Positions 23,157 to 29,701 of a stretch of 29,701 nucleotides of DNA are shown piece after piece; position 1 is the first letter of the stretch; each line of letters starts with the position of its first letter. Source of the DNA: Pseudomonadota bacterium (lineage in GTDB: Bacteria > Pseudomonadota > Alphaproteobacteria > Rhizobiales > Xanthobacteraceae); the NCBI GenBank assembly GCA_023449855.1, contig JAEXHR010000208.1, positions 1 to 29,701 of the forward strand, read 5' to 3'. Under the pieces are notes generated by a model. That model searched no databases. It was not told where the DNA came from and was given only the letters and a program-made list of their open reading frames with translations. The translations under genes and the position numbers were made by a program.

Positions 23157-23305
23157 CAAATATCCTCTTGGGTTGTGATGGCCGGCGTCTGGCCGCAATG
23201 GGCGGGCCGGCGGAGAGCCTATTAGGCTCCGCAACCCCTCGATGGTTCATCCATACCGGTCACGAATTCGGGATGCGCGATGAGAAAGCCCGATGCTGAT
23301 GGAGC

Positions 23306-24718
23306 CTAGATCAGCCCCGCGACTTTCATCAGAACACCGGCTACGCACGACGCGCCGAGCACCTGAAGCGTTCCCAGCTTGAACACCAGGATCGCGATCG
23401 CCGCCGCCGCGGACAGCGCGACCGCGGCTGGATCGACGCTGGCGAGCACCGGTGCGTCGAATTTGAGGCCGTAGCGCTCTATGGCGAGGCTTTGCTGGAA
23501 CAGCGTATGGAGCGCGAACCAGATCGACAGATTGAGGATGACCCCGACCACTGCCGCGGTGATCGCAGCCAGTGCGCCGGCAAGTGCCCGATTACCGCGC
23601 AGGGCCTCGATGTAGGGGGCGCCGACGAAGATCCAGAGGAAGCAGGGCGCGAATGTCACCCAGGTTGCGAGCAACCCGCCGAGCGTGCCAGCCAACATCG
23701 GCGACAGGCCGCTGGCGTCGCGAAACGCGGCCATGAAGGCCACGAACTGCACCACCATGATCAGCGGCCCCGGCGTCGTCTCGGCCATTCCGAGGCCGTC
23801 GAGCATCTCGCGGGCGGTGACCCAGTGATAGTGATCGGCCGCCTGCTGCGCCACATAGGCCAGCACCGCATAGGCGCCGCCGAAGGTGACCATGGCCAGT
23901 TTGCTGAAGAAGATCGCGATCTGGCTGAAGACGCTGGTCCAGCCGAGGAGCGCAATGATGGCGACGACCGGGATGAGCCAGACTGCGAGCCAGATGGCGA
24001 GCGTCCGAAACGTCCGCCGCAGGTTTGGGCGGGCGTGATCGGGAATGCTGTCACCGAGGAGGCTGTCGATCGCAGCCTGAGATTTGCCGCCATGAGACAC
24101 TGCGGCGAATTGCCGGTACCCGAAGCGTCCGCCGATCAGGCCGACGATGCCGGCGGTCAGCACAATGATCGGAAACGGCACGGCAAAGAAAAAGATCGCC
24201 ACGAAAGCGATGCCGGCGATCGCATACATGACGGAATTGCCGAGCGCGCGCCGGCCGACCCGGATCACCGCTTCGATGACAATGGCAAGGACCGCCGATT
24301 TCAGTCCGAAGAATAGCGCGGCGACGAAGCCGACATTGCCATAGGCCGCATAGATATAGCTCAGCGCCATGATGGCGATCACGCCCGGCAGGACGAACAA
24401 TACGCCGGCGACGAGGCCGCCGATGGTCCGATGCAGCAGCCAGCCCATATAGGTCGCCATCTGCTGTGCCTCGGGGCCGGGCAGCAACATGCAGTAGCTC
24501 AGCGCGTGCAGAAAGCGCGACTCGGAGATCCAGTTCTTTTCCTCGACGACGATGCGATGCATCACCGCGATCTGGCCGGCCGGCCCGCCGAAGGAGAGCA
24601 GGGAGATGCGGAGCCAGACGCGCAGCGCCTCGGAAAACGAGATGCCGTGCGAGCGGACGGGATCGATGAGTGGATCGCCCGACGCGAGGTCGGGCAGTTT
24701 CGACTCGATAGCAGACAT
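23306..24718 (-). CDS. chrA: Chromate transporter, ChrA family
   Basis: A 470-residue inner-membrane protein with two tandem CHR domains. The signature is seen in the first half (SFGGPAGQIAVMH near residues 45-57) and, altered, in the second (TFGGAYAVLAYVAQ near 275-288). Each half has about six hydrophobic segments. Long-chain ChrA proteins export chromate, helped by the proton gradient. The ATG at 24718 has AAGGG nine to thirteen bases upstream and homology begins soon after; further in-frame starts up to 24853 lack support. A good promoter match lies about 72 bases upstream of the start. No chrB-type regulator is adjacent, so chromate-responsive control is not evident. Some ChrA homologues do not confer chromate resistance, so the substrate is an inference. 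Confidence 0.9.
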   Translation of the reverse strand: MSAIESKLPDLASGDPLIDPVRSHGISFSEALRVWLRISLLSFGGPAGQIAVMHRIVVEEKNWISESRFLHALSYCMLLPGPEAQQMATYMGWLLHRTIGGLVAGVLFVLPGVIAIMALSYIYAAYGNVGFVAALFFGLKSAVLAIVIEAVIRVGRRALGNSVMYAIAGIAFVAIFFFAVPFPIIVLTAGIVGLIGGRFGYRQFAAVSHGGKSQAAIDSLLGDSIPDHARPNLRRTFRTLAIWLAVWLIPVVAIIALLGWTSVFSQIAIFFSKLAMVTFGGAYAVLAYVAQQAADHYHWVTAREMLDGLGMAETTPGPLIMVVQFVAFMAAFRDASGLSPMLAGTLGGLLATWVTFAPCFLWIFVGAPYIEALRGNRALAGALAAITAAVVGVILNLSIWFALHTLFQQSLAIERYGLKFDAPVLASVDPAAVALSAAAAIAILVFKLGTLQVLGASCVAGVLMKVAGLI

Positions 24719-25160
24719 GCGGCGCCCTTGGTGCAAAACAGGACGCGATGCTTGGGCATGTTGCCTGATGGGGAGATCGCTGGTCCCCGCTGCGAGAACT
24801 AAATCGGCGGATCTTCTGTCTGTCAATTCGTCAGGGCGTGTCATCCAAGGCAATCACCGGTCGCTGCCGAGGCGCTTTCATCGTCTGAACGGCGCGGCGC
24901 GGATGACGTCCTTGACGCGTGCTGCGACAGTCCGTTCCCGCGCGATATCGCCAGAACGGTTGCAAACAGGTCGGTGGGCCGGGTTCCCGCCCGGATCGGG
25001 CCACAAGCGAGCGGCACCTGGTGGCCTATGCGGTAATATCCAGGAGCCGTTCGGTTACGGTTCGCTGGGCGGCGATGACGATTTCCTCCGCAAACCGTGA
25101 TGATCATGTCGCAGGGCAACTGCTGGCAATTGACCGGCGGCTCTGGCAAGACGTCACGCC
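24719..25160. other. Divergent intergenic region between chrA and the DedA gene
   Basis: These 442 bases hold a candidate chrA promoter near 24798-24826. The rest shows no gene I can support. A minus-strand open frame at 24841-25149 is rich in Arg, Pro and Ser and has no recognisable domain. A short minus-strand run reading EEIVIAAQRTVTERLLDITA before a stop near 25030 looks protein-like and might be a gene remnant, but it is too short to judge. Confidence 0.4.
24798..24826 (-). promoter_or_regulatory. Candidate sigma-70 promoter for chrA
   Basis: On the minus strand a perfect TTGACA (24826-24821) is followed after 17 bases by TTTAGT (24803-24798), which keeps four of six -10 consensus bases. 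Transcription would begin near 24790, about 72 bases before the chrA start. It is the best promoter match I saw in the window; no operator-like repeat overlaps it. Confidence 0.5.
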
Positions 25161-25691
25161 ATGGCAGACGCTTTCCACGGCCTCACAGAATTCGTGAGGG
25201 AGCATCAGGCTTGGGCTGGGCCCATCGTCCTGATTCTTGCTTTCTGCGAGTCGCTCGCATTCATTTCGCTACTGGTCCCGGCCTGGGGCGCGCTGGTTGC
25301 GATCGGCGCACTGGTCGGTGCTAGCGGCCTCAGTGTCTGGCCCGTGCTCATCGCCGGCGCCATTGGCGCGGCATTGGGCGACTGGCTGTCCTACTGGTTG
25401 GGCTACCGATACAAGGACAACGTTGCCCGCATGTGGCCGCTGTCGAAATATCCGAACCTGCTGCCGCGCGGCGAGGCTTTCGTCACCCGTTACGGCGTGC
25501 CCAGCATTTTCATCGGCCGTTTCTTCGGACCGCTGCGGGCCTCGGTGCCGCTGGTCGCCGGCATTTTCGAGATGCCGTATTGGCGCTTCCAGCTCGCCAA
25601 CTTCTCGTCCGCTTTCGTCTGGGCGGGCGTGCTCATCATGTGCGGCGATGCGCTATCGGTCGCAGCCGAATGGGCGCTGAAGCTCAAATAG
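25161..25691 (+). CDS. DedA family membrane protein
   Basis: A 176-residue protein of the DedA/SNARE-associated (VTT) family. Visible features are the first re-entrant hairpin with an early glutamate (ILAFCESLAFISLLVPAWG, residues 25-43), GAALGDWLSYWLGYRY near 72-87, and the second-half motif GRFFGPLRASVPLVAGIFEM near 124-143 with its conserved Phe-Gly-Pro-Arg. Such proteins sit in the inner membrane and are linked to lipid carrier flipping (undecaprenyl phosphate or phosphatidylethanolamine) and membrane homeostasis. It is divergent from chrA and followed by a separate exported hydrolase 143 bases on. The ribosome-binding site is weak, but the homology starts at this ATG. Which lipid it handles cannot be told. 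Confidence 0.92.
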   Translation: MADAFHGLTEFVREHQAWAGPIVLILAFCESLAFISLLVPAWGALVAIGALVGASGLSVWPVLIAGAIGAALGDWLSYWLGYRYKDNVARMWPLSKYPNLLPRGEAFVTRYGVPSIFIGRFFGPLRASVPLVAGIFEMPYWRFQLANFSSAFVWAGVLIMCGDALSVAAEWALKLK

Positions 25692-25834
25692 CCCCACTGG
25701 AATAATCCAACCTTCCGGGTGTTGATCCCGGCGCACGGCGATCTGCCGCCTCGCGCGGTTGTCAAACCGCTGATAAAGATCGCTGCGACATTTGCCCGGC
25801 ATCATGCTGGTCAGTTTCACTGGAGGGATGGACC

Positions 25835-26821
25835 ATGGACTTGTCTCGTCGTCAGGCTCTCACCGGCGCCGCCGCGCTGGCTGCGTCTCCGCTCGTTGCT
25901 GCAATGCCCGCGAAGGCCGCCGCGCCGCTTGCCGAGAAGCAGGCGCCGAGCTTCTATCGCTACAAGGTCGGCGATGCCCAGGTGAATGTTATCTCCGACG
26001 GCGCCAATACATTCCCGCTGGCCGACACCTTCGTGCTCAATGCCAAGAAGGACGAAGTCAACGCGCAGCTCGAAAAGTCCTTCCTGCCGAAGGACAAGAT
26101 GACCATCCATTTCGCGCCGCTGGCCATCAACACCGGCGGCAAGCTGGTGGTGATCGACACCGGCAACGGGCCCGGCGCCTTGGCCGCCACCAAGGGCAAT
26201 GTCGGCCAGTTTGCGGCCAATCTGGCGGCGGCGGGCATCGACGCCAAGAATGTCGACATGGTGGTGATCTCGCACTTCCACGGCGACCATATCAATGGCC
26301 TGCTGGCGGCCGATGGCACGCCGGCTTTCCCGAACGCCGAAGTGCTCGTGCCGGCCGCCGAGTGGAAGTACTGGAACGACGATGGCGAGATGGCCAAGGC
26401 GTCGTCCGATCGCATGAAGGGCCTGTTCGCCAGCAACCGCAAACTCTTCAATGACGGCCTCAAGGGCAAGGTCACGCAGTATGAGTGGGGCAAGGACGTT
26501 GCGCCGGGCCTGCTGGCGGTGGAAGCCGCCGGCCATACGCCGGGCCATACGTCCTTCATTCTCTCGTCGGGCAGCGACAAGCTGTTCATCCAGTCCGACG
26601 TCACCAACCAGCCGGCCCTGTTCGCAGCCAATCCCGGCTGGCATCTGATGTTCGATCAGGATCCGGCCATGGCCGAGGCCACCCGCCGCAAGGTCTATGA
26701 CATGCTGGTGGCCGAGAAGATGCGCGTGCAGGGCTTCCATTATCCATTCCCGGCCAATGGCCATGTGGTCAAGGACGGCGGCGGCTACCGCATCGTGCCG
26801 GCGCCCTGGAGCCCGGTGTAA
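25835..26821 (+). CDS. Tat-exported metallo-beta-lactamase-fold hydrolase
   Basis: A 328-residue protein with a twin-arginine signal (SRRQALTGAAALAASPLVAA, residues 4-23, ending AKA near residue 28), so it folds, probably with its metals, before export to the periplasm. The zinc-binding motif HFHGDH occupies residues 147-152; further ligands are likely the histidine in AAGHTPGHTSF (about 234-239), the aspartate in IQSDVTN (about 254) and the histidine in GFHYPFPANGH near the C-terminus. This fold hydrolyses esters, lactones, beta-lactams or thioesters. The sequence class resembles MBL hydrolases related to acyl-homoserine lactonases, but substrate cannot be assigned. GGAGGG lies nine to fourteen bases before the ATG. 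It stands alone, followed by palindromic repeats. Confidence 0.9.
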   Translation: MDLSRRQALTGAAALAASPLVAAMPAKAAAPLAEKQAPSFYRYKVGDAQVNVISDGANTFPLADTFVLNAKKDEVNAQLEKSFLPKDKMTIHFAPLAINTGGKLVVIDTGNGPGALAATKGNVGQFAANLAAAGIDAKNVDMVVISHFHGDHINGLLAADGTPAFPNAEVLVPAAEWKYWNDDGEMAKASSDRMKGLFASNRKLFNDGLKGKVTQYEWGKDVAPGLLAVEAAGHTPGHTSFILSSGSDKLFIQSDVTNQPALFAANPGWHLMFDQDPAMAEATRRKVYDMLVAEKMRVQGFHYPFPANGHVVKDGGGYRIVPAPWSPV

Positions 26822-26833
26822 GTCAAACTCTCC

Positions 26834-26950
26834 TTCATCCTGAGGAGCGCACTCTTGTGGGCGTCTCGAAGGAGGGCGCGGAGGTTCGAGCCTCGCCATT
26901 CATGGTTCGAGACGGCGCCGATGTGGCGCCTCCTCACCATGAGGGCGGAG
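26834..26950. repeat. About 115-bp TCATCCTGAGG palindromic repeat
   Basis: The left part TCATCCTGAGGAGCGC and GCGTCTCGAAGGA recur, reverse-complemented and slightly changed, on the right as TTCGAGACGG and GGCGCCTCCTCACCATGA, giving an imperfect fold-back structure. I recognise the CCTGAGGAGC...GTCTCGAAGGA...CTCACCATGAGG pattern as a dispersed intergenic repeat of Bradyrhizobium-group genomes. It begins 12 bases after the hydrolase stop. Short open frames crossing it are not considered genes. Confidence 0.8.
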
Positions 26951-26981
26951 ATTGTCGAAGTGACAAAACAACCTTGACCTT

Positions 26982-27013
26982 TCATGGGCGCCGCTCTATG
27001 TCGGCGCCCATGA
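26982..27013. promoter_or_regulatory. 12-bp perfect inverted repeat upstream of the PaiB-type gene
   Basis: TCATGGGCGCCG (26982-26993) pairs exactly with CGGCGCCCATGA (27002-27013) over an eight-base loop. A TTGACC lies at 26974-26979 and CTATGT at 26996-27001, a weak -35/-10 pair with 16-base spacing that would enclose the left arm. It may be a terminator-like hairpin, or an operator over a promoter for the PaiB-argC pair. The rest of the 26822-27180 gap, apart from the adjacent repeat, shows nothing. Confidence 0.45.
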
Positions 27014-27180
27014 TCCATTTCGTGACCAGCGCCATCGCCCGCCGTCGCCGCATTCCCGCGGCAGCAGGCGCTCGTCACTAAGGATCGCCTCACTGCCGCC
27101 GGATACGGTCCGCGGCAGTCTCTCTCCCGAACAGCAGCGCGATCGATCGTCCGGCGGCCTTCACCCAGAAGGAGCCCGAT

Positions 27181-27867
27181 ATGTATACCCCGCCGAGATT
27201 CCAGACCGACCGCAGCAACGCACTCGCGTTCGCGGACGCGCGTGGCTTCGGCACGATTTGCGCCTTCGACGGTCGCAAGCCGATCGGGTCGGCGGTGCCG
27301 TTCGGTCTCGCTTACGGCAATGACGGCACGCCGCATCTCGCCTTCCATCTCGCCCGGCAGAACCCGCTTTTGAAGCTCGCCGACGGTGTGACGCCATGGG
27401 CCATGGCGATCACCGGCGCAGACGCCTATGTCTCCGCCGACTGGTATGCATCGCCCGATCAGGTGCCGACCTGGCTGTATCAGGCCGTGCATCTCACCGG
27501 TCCCGCGCGCCTTTTGTCCGATCGTGAGCTCGGCCCGCATCTTGACGCGCTGAGCGCAAGGTTCGAAAGCTGGCTCGCGCCGAAGCGGCCCTGGACGTCG
27601 GAGAAGATGGCGGCGGGGCGGCTGGACGCGATGAAGAGGGCGATTGTCGGCGTGGTGATGGCGGTGGATGAGGTGGAGGGGAGCTTCAAGCTCAACCAGC
27701 ACAAGTCCGACGCCGATCATCTGGCCGTCATGAGCGCGCTGGCGATGCGGCCGGAGCCGGCCGCCGTTGAGATCGCGGACGAGATGCGCAAATTACGGCC
27801 GCATTTGTTTGCGGAAGAGACGTCACATTTGGCTGCTATGGCCGAGGCGGAAGGATTTATGGGATGA
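27181..27867 (+). CDS. PaiB-type FMN-binding protein
   Basis: A 228-residue protein of the FMN_bind_2 (PaiB) family, which has a split-barrel flavin-binding fold. Family marks are the N-terminal MYTPPRF, the LAFHLARQNPLLK segment near residues 54-66, AYVSADWYASPDQVPTWLYQ near 82-101 and FKLNQHKSDADH near 170-181. Bacillus PaiB is a repressor of sporulation and protease genes; in proteobacteria the role is mostly unknown, and haem or flavin chemistry is equally possible. AAGGAG at 27169-27174 is six bases before the ATG. The stop overlaps the argC start (ATGA), which implies translational coupling to arginine synthesis. The link may be only organisational. Confidence 0.88.
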   Translation: MYTPPRFQTDRSNALAFADARGFGTICAFDGRKPIGSAVPFGLAYGNDGTPHLAFHLARQNPLLKLADGVTPWAMAITGADAYVSADWYASPDQVPTWLYQAVHLTGPARLLSDRELGPHLDALSARFESWLAPKRPWTSEKMAAGRLDAMKRAIVGVVMAVDEVEGSFKLNQHKSDADHLAVMSALAMRPEPAAVEIADEMRKLRPHLFAEETSHLAAMAEAEGFMG

Positions 27868-28922
27868 GCAACAAGAAGAAAATCGGCATTCTGGGCGCCT
27901 CCGGCTATACCGGGGCCGAACTCGTGCGGCTGCTGTTGCGCCACCCGAAGGTCGAATTGACGATCCTCACTGCCGACCGGCGGGCCGGGCAACAGATGGG
28001 TGACGTCTTCCCGCAATTCGCGCCTTACGACCTGCCGACGCTGGTCTCCATCGACAGCGTCGATTGGGCCACCGCCGGTCTCGACCTCGTATTCTGCGCG
28101 CTGCCGCATGCGACCACGCAGAAGATGTTGCAGGATCTGCTCGCCAAGGCGCCGGAGACCAAGGTCGTCGATCTCTCAGCCGATTTCCGGCTCAGCGATC
28201 CCGCGGCCTATGCCAAGTGGTACGGCCACGAGCACCATGCGCTGGAGCTGCAGAAGGAAGCCGTCTATGGCCTTGTGGAGGTCTATCGGCGCGACATCAA
28301 GAAGGCGCGGCTCGTCGCCAATCCCGGCTGCTACACATCCTGTGCCCAGCTCCCGCTGGTGCCGCTGATCAAGGCCAAGGCGATCGACACCGACGAGATC
28401 GTCATCGACGCCAAGTCGGGCATGACCGGCGCGGGCCGCTCCGCCAAGGAGGAGATGCTGTTCTCGGAAGTCTCGGACGGCTTCAACGCCTATGGCGTCG
28501 GCAAGCACCGGCACATGGCCGAGCTCGACGAACAATTCTCCAAAGCCGCGGGCAAGGAGGTCATCGTCACCTTCACGCCGCATCTCCTGCCGCAGAACCG
28601 CGGCATCCTCTCGACGATCTATGTGCGCGGCCGGCGCGGCAAGACTGCCGAGGAGCTGCACGAGATTCTGGTGAAGCAGTACGAGAAGGAGCCGTTCGTC
28701 TACGTGCTGCCGTTCGGCAAGACGCCGCACACCCGCCATGTGCGCGGCTCCAACATGACCTTCATCGGCGTCGCCGCGGATCGTATCCCGGGCCGTGCGA
28801 TCATCGTCTCGACCCTCGACAACCTCACCAAGGGCGCGTCGGGGCAGGCGGTGCAGAACATGAATCTGGTGCTCGGCTTTGCCGAGACCATCGGCATCGA
28901 TCAGCCGGCGATGTTTCCGTAA
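27864..28922 (+). CDS. argC: N-acetyl-gamma-glutamyl-phosphate reductase
   Basis: A 352-residue enzyme for the third step of arginine synthesis, the NADPH-dependent reduction of N-acetylglutamyl phosphate to the semialdehyde. The nucleotide-binding GASGYTGAELVRLLLRHP is at residues 10-27, the catalytic cysteine is C156 in ANPGCYTS, and the base-histidine region is GKHRHMAEL near residues 213-221. The length and the late PFGKTPHTRHVRGSN motif fit the long (about 350-residue) argC class. The start overlaps the preceding PaiB-type gene, so translation is probably coupled. Other arginine genes are absent from the window, as is common in alphaproteobacteria. It is convergent with glnII, separated by a repeat and a hairpin terminator. 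Confidence 0.96.
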   Translation: MSNKKKIGILGASGYTGAELVRLLLRHPKVELTILTADRRAGQQMGDVFPQFAPYDLPTLVSIDSVDWATAGLDLVFCALPHATTQKMLQDLLAKAPETKVVDLSADFRLSDPAAYAKWYGHEHHALELQKEAVYGLVEVYRRDIKKARLVANPGCYTSCAQLPLVPLIKAKAIDTDEIVIDAKSGMTGAGRSAKEEMLFSEVSDGFNAYGVGKHRHMAELDEQFSKAAGKEVIVTFTPHLLPQNRGILSTIYVRGRRGKTAEELHEILVKQYEKEPFVYVLPFGKTPHTRHVRGSNMTFIGVAADRIPGRAIIVSTLDNLTKGASGQAVQNMNLVLGFAETIGIDQPAMFP

Positions 28923-28932
28923 CTCCGCCTGC

Positions 28933-29021
28933 GTAGCCCGGGTGAAGCGTAGTGTAACCCGGGGACCGGCGTTTCAACTATCCCGACATCCCCGGATTAC
29001 GCTGCGCTCCATCCGGGCTAC
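28933..29021. repeat. 89-bp GTAGCCCGG palindromic repeat, copy C
   Basis: The element starts GTAGCCCGGGTGAAGCG and ends GCTCCATCCGGGCTAC, the same orientation as the copy at 9908-9997 and opposite to that at 17711-17799. It begins ten bases after the argC stop, between convergent genes, and may form the argC transcript end. Confidence 0.9.
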
Positions 29022-29031
29022 GCCCAAAACA

Positions 29032-29061
29032 AAACGGCCCGGACGAAAGTCCGGGCCGTTT
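29032..29061 (-). terminator. Bidirectional intrinsic terminator between glnII and argC
   Basis: A perfect 13-bp stem (AAACGGCCCGGAC at 29032-29044 with GTCCGGGCCGTTT at 29049-29061) closes on a GAAA tetraloop. On the minus strand, the glnII direction, the stem ends in TTTT-rich sequence (CGTTTTGTTTTG), and on the plus strand TTTCTCATTT follows. It is the clearest intrinsic terminator in the window and could stop both convergent transcripts. Confidence 0.88.
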
Positions 29062-29084
29062 CTCATTTCATTTCAGCCTGCAGC

Positions 29085-29701
29085 TTACGCAGCGGCCTTC
29101 TTGTCCGTCGGCACTTCCGAGATCGTCTTCAGGATCTGCGAAGCGATCTGGTAGGGGCAGCCCTGGGAGTTCGGGCGGCGGTCTTCCAGATAGCCCTTAT
29201 AGTCGTTCTTCACGAACGAGTGCGGGACACGGATCGAAGCGCCACGGTCGGCAACGCCGTAGGAGAACTTGTTCCACGGCGCGGTCTCGTGCTTGCCGGT
29301 CAGGCGCATGTGGTTGTCCGGACCGTAGACATTGATGTGGTCCATCAGGTTCTTGTCGAACTGGGCCATCAGGGCTTCGAAGTAAGCCTTGCCGCCGACC
29401 GTGCGCATATACTCGGTCGAGAAGTTGGCGTGCATGCCCGAGCCGTTCCAGTCGGTGTCGCCGAGCGGCTTGCAGTGGAATTCGATGTCGATGCCGTACT
29501 TCTCCGTCAGGCGGAGGAGCAGGTAGCGTGCGATCCACATTTCGTCGGCGGCGCGCTTGGAGCCCTTGCCGAAGATCTGGAACTCCCACTGGCCCTTCGC
29601 GACTTCCGCGTTGATGCCCTCGTGGGTGAAGCCGGCCGCGAGGCAGAGCTCGAGATGCTCCTCGACGATCTGGCGGGCGACGTTGCCGGACGCCGAATAG
29701 C
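29085..29701 (-). CDS. glnII: Glutamine synthetase type II (eukaryotic-like), C-terminal part
   Basis: The frame runs off the window end, so only about the last 205 residues are seen; the N-terminus is outside. The visible part matches GSII: YSASGNVARQIVEEH, then INAEVAKGQWEFQI, FGKGSKRAADEMW, the active-site stretch HCKPLGDTDWNGSGMHANFS, the substrate and ATP-contact region RLTGKHETAPWNKFSYG and ASIRVPHS, and a short Ala/Lys tail. GSII condenses glutamate and ammonia with ATP. Rhizobiales carry it alongside GlnA (GSI), and it is usually induced by nitrogen limitation through NtrC, but the promoter is not in the window. A strong terminator follows 23 bases after the stop. Unlike GSI there is no adenylylation-site loop in the visible region. 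Confidence 0.96.
   Translation of the reverse strand, partial: YSASGNVARQIVEEHLELCLAAGFTHEGINAEVAKGQWEFQIFGKGSKRAADEMWIARYLLLRLTEKYGIDIEFHCKPLGDTDWNGSGMHANFSTEYMRTVGGKAYFEALMAQFDKNLMDHINVYGPDNHMRLTGKHETAPWNKFSYGVADRGASIRVPHSFVKNDYKGYLEDRRPNSQGCPYQIASQILKTISEVPTDKKAAA

Noticed and set aside
24841..25149. 102-codon minus-strand frame upstream of chrA as a possible ChrB-like gene
   Set aside because: The sequence is Arg/Pro/Ser-rich with no similarity to ChrB that I can see, and other frames are equally plausible or implausible.
26857..27081. Open frame between the Tat hydrolase and the PaiB-type gene
   Set aside because: It begins inside the palindromic repeat, has no ribosome-binding site and no recognisable product.
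8356..29021. The spaced palindromic repeats as a CRISPR array
   Set aside because: The copies are kilobases apart, belong to several families and differ in orientation; there are no regular spacers or cas genes.

Overview
The window comes from the chromosome of an alphaproteobacterium, most likely of the Bradyrhizobium/Rhodopseudomonas group (Nitrobacteraceae). The evidence is strong G/C preference at third codon positions, a pyruvate dehydrogenase operon whose E1-beta subunit carries its own lipoyl domain, an FtsB gene directly upstream of pdhA, a eukaryotic-type glutamine synthetase (GlnII), an ExoR-like Sel1 protein, and several families of short palindromic intergenic repeats of a kind I associate with these genomes. 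The genus is an inference; no rRNA or other taxonomic marker is present.

Layout. 1-2011: end of a zinc-type (MDR) dehydrogenase translationally coupled to an MFS exporter. 2017-3538: a convergent LysE-type exporter, then an FMN-dependent NADPH reductase. 3606-9896: ftsB, then the pyruvate dehydrogenase cluster pdhA, pdhB, a small DUF5076-type gene, pdhC and lpdA, with an 84-bp palindromic repeat between pdhC and lpdA. 9908-10782: a second type of palindromic repeat and about 785 bp of unexplained sequence. 10783-13268: an exported ExoR-like Sel1 protein, then on the minus strand a glucosaminidase-domain protein that looks frameshifted near its end, and exonuclease III. 13449-17706: an RND efflux adaptor and pump without an outer-membrane channel gene. 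17711-18704: an exported amidohydrolase flanked by two repeats. 18729-24718: a minus-strand block of chrA, a small COX1-like membrane protein, parE, a 63-residue membrane protein and two tandem paralogous short-chain dehydrogenases. 25161-26821: a DedA protein and a Tat-exported metallo-beta-lactamase-fold hydrolase. 27181-29701: a PaiB-type FMN-binding protein coupled to argC, convergent with a partial glnII; a strong hairpin terminator separates them.

Function. Most genes are core metabolism or housekeeping (acetyl-CoA formation, arginine and glutamine synthesis, chromosome decatenation, division, DNA repair) mixed with export and detoxification functions. I found no tRNA, rRNA, CRISPR array, intact insertion sequence or phage gene. 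The most notable material is non-coding: six palindromic elements of four sequence families, including three copies of one ~90-bp element, one of them inverted relative to the others, plus one anonymous intergenic region. I see no convincing undescribed multi-gene system.
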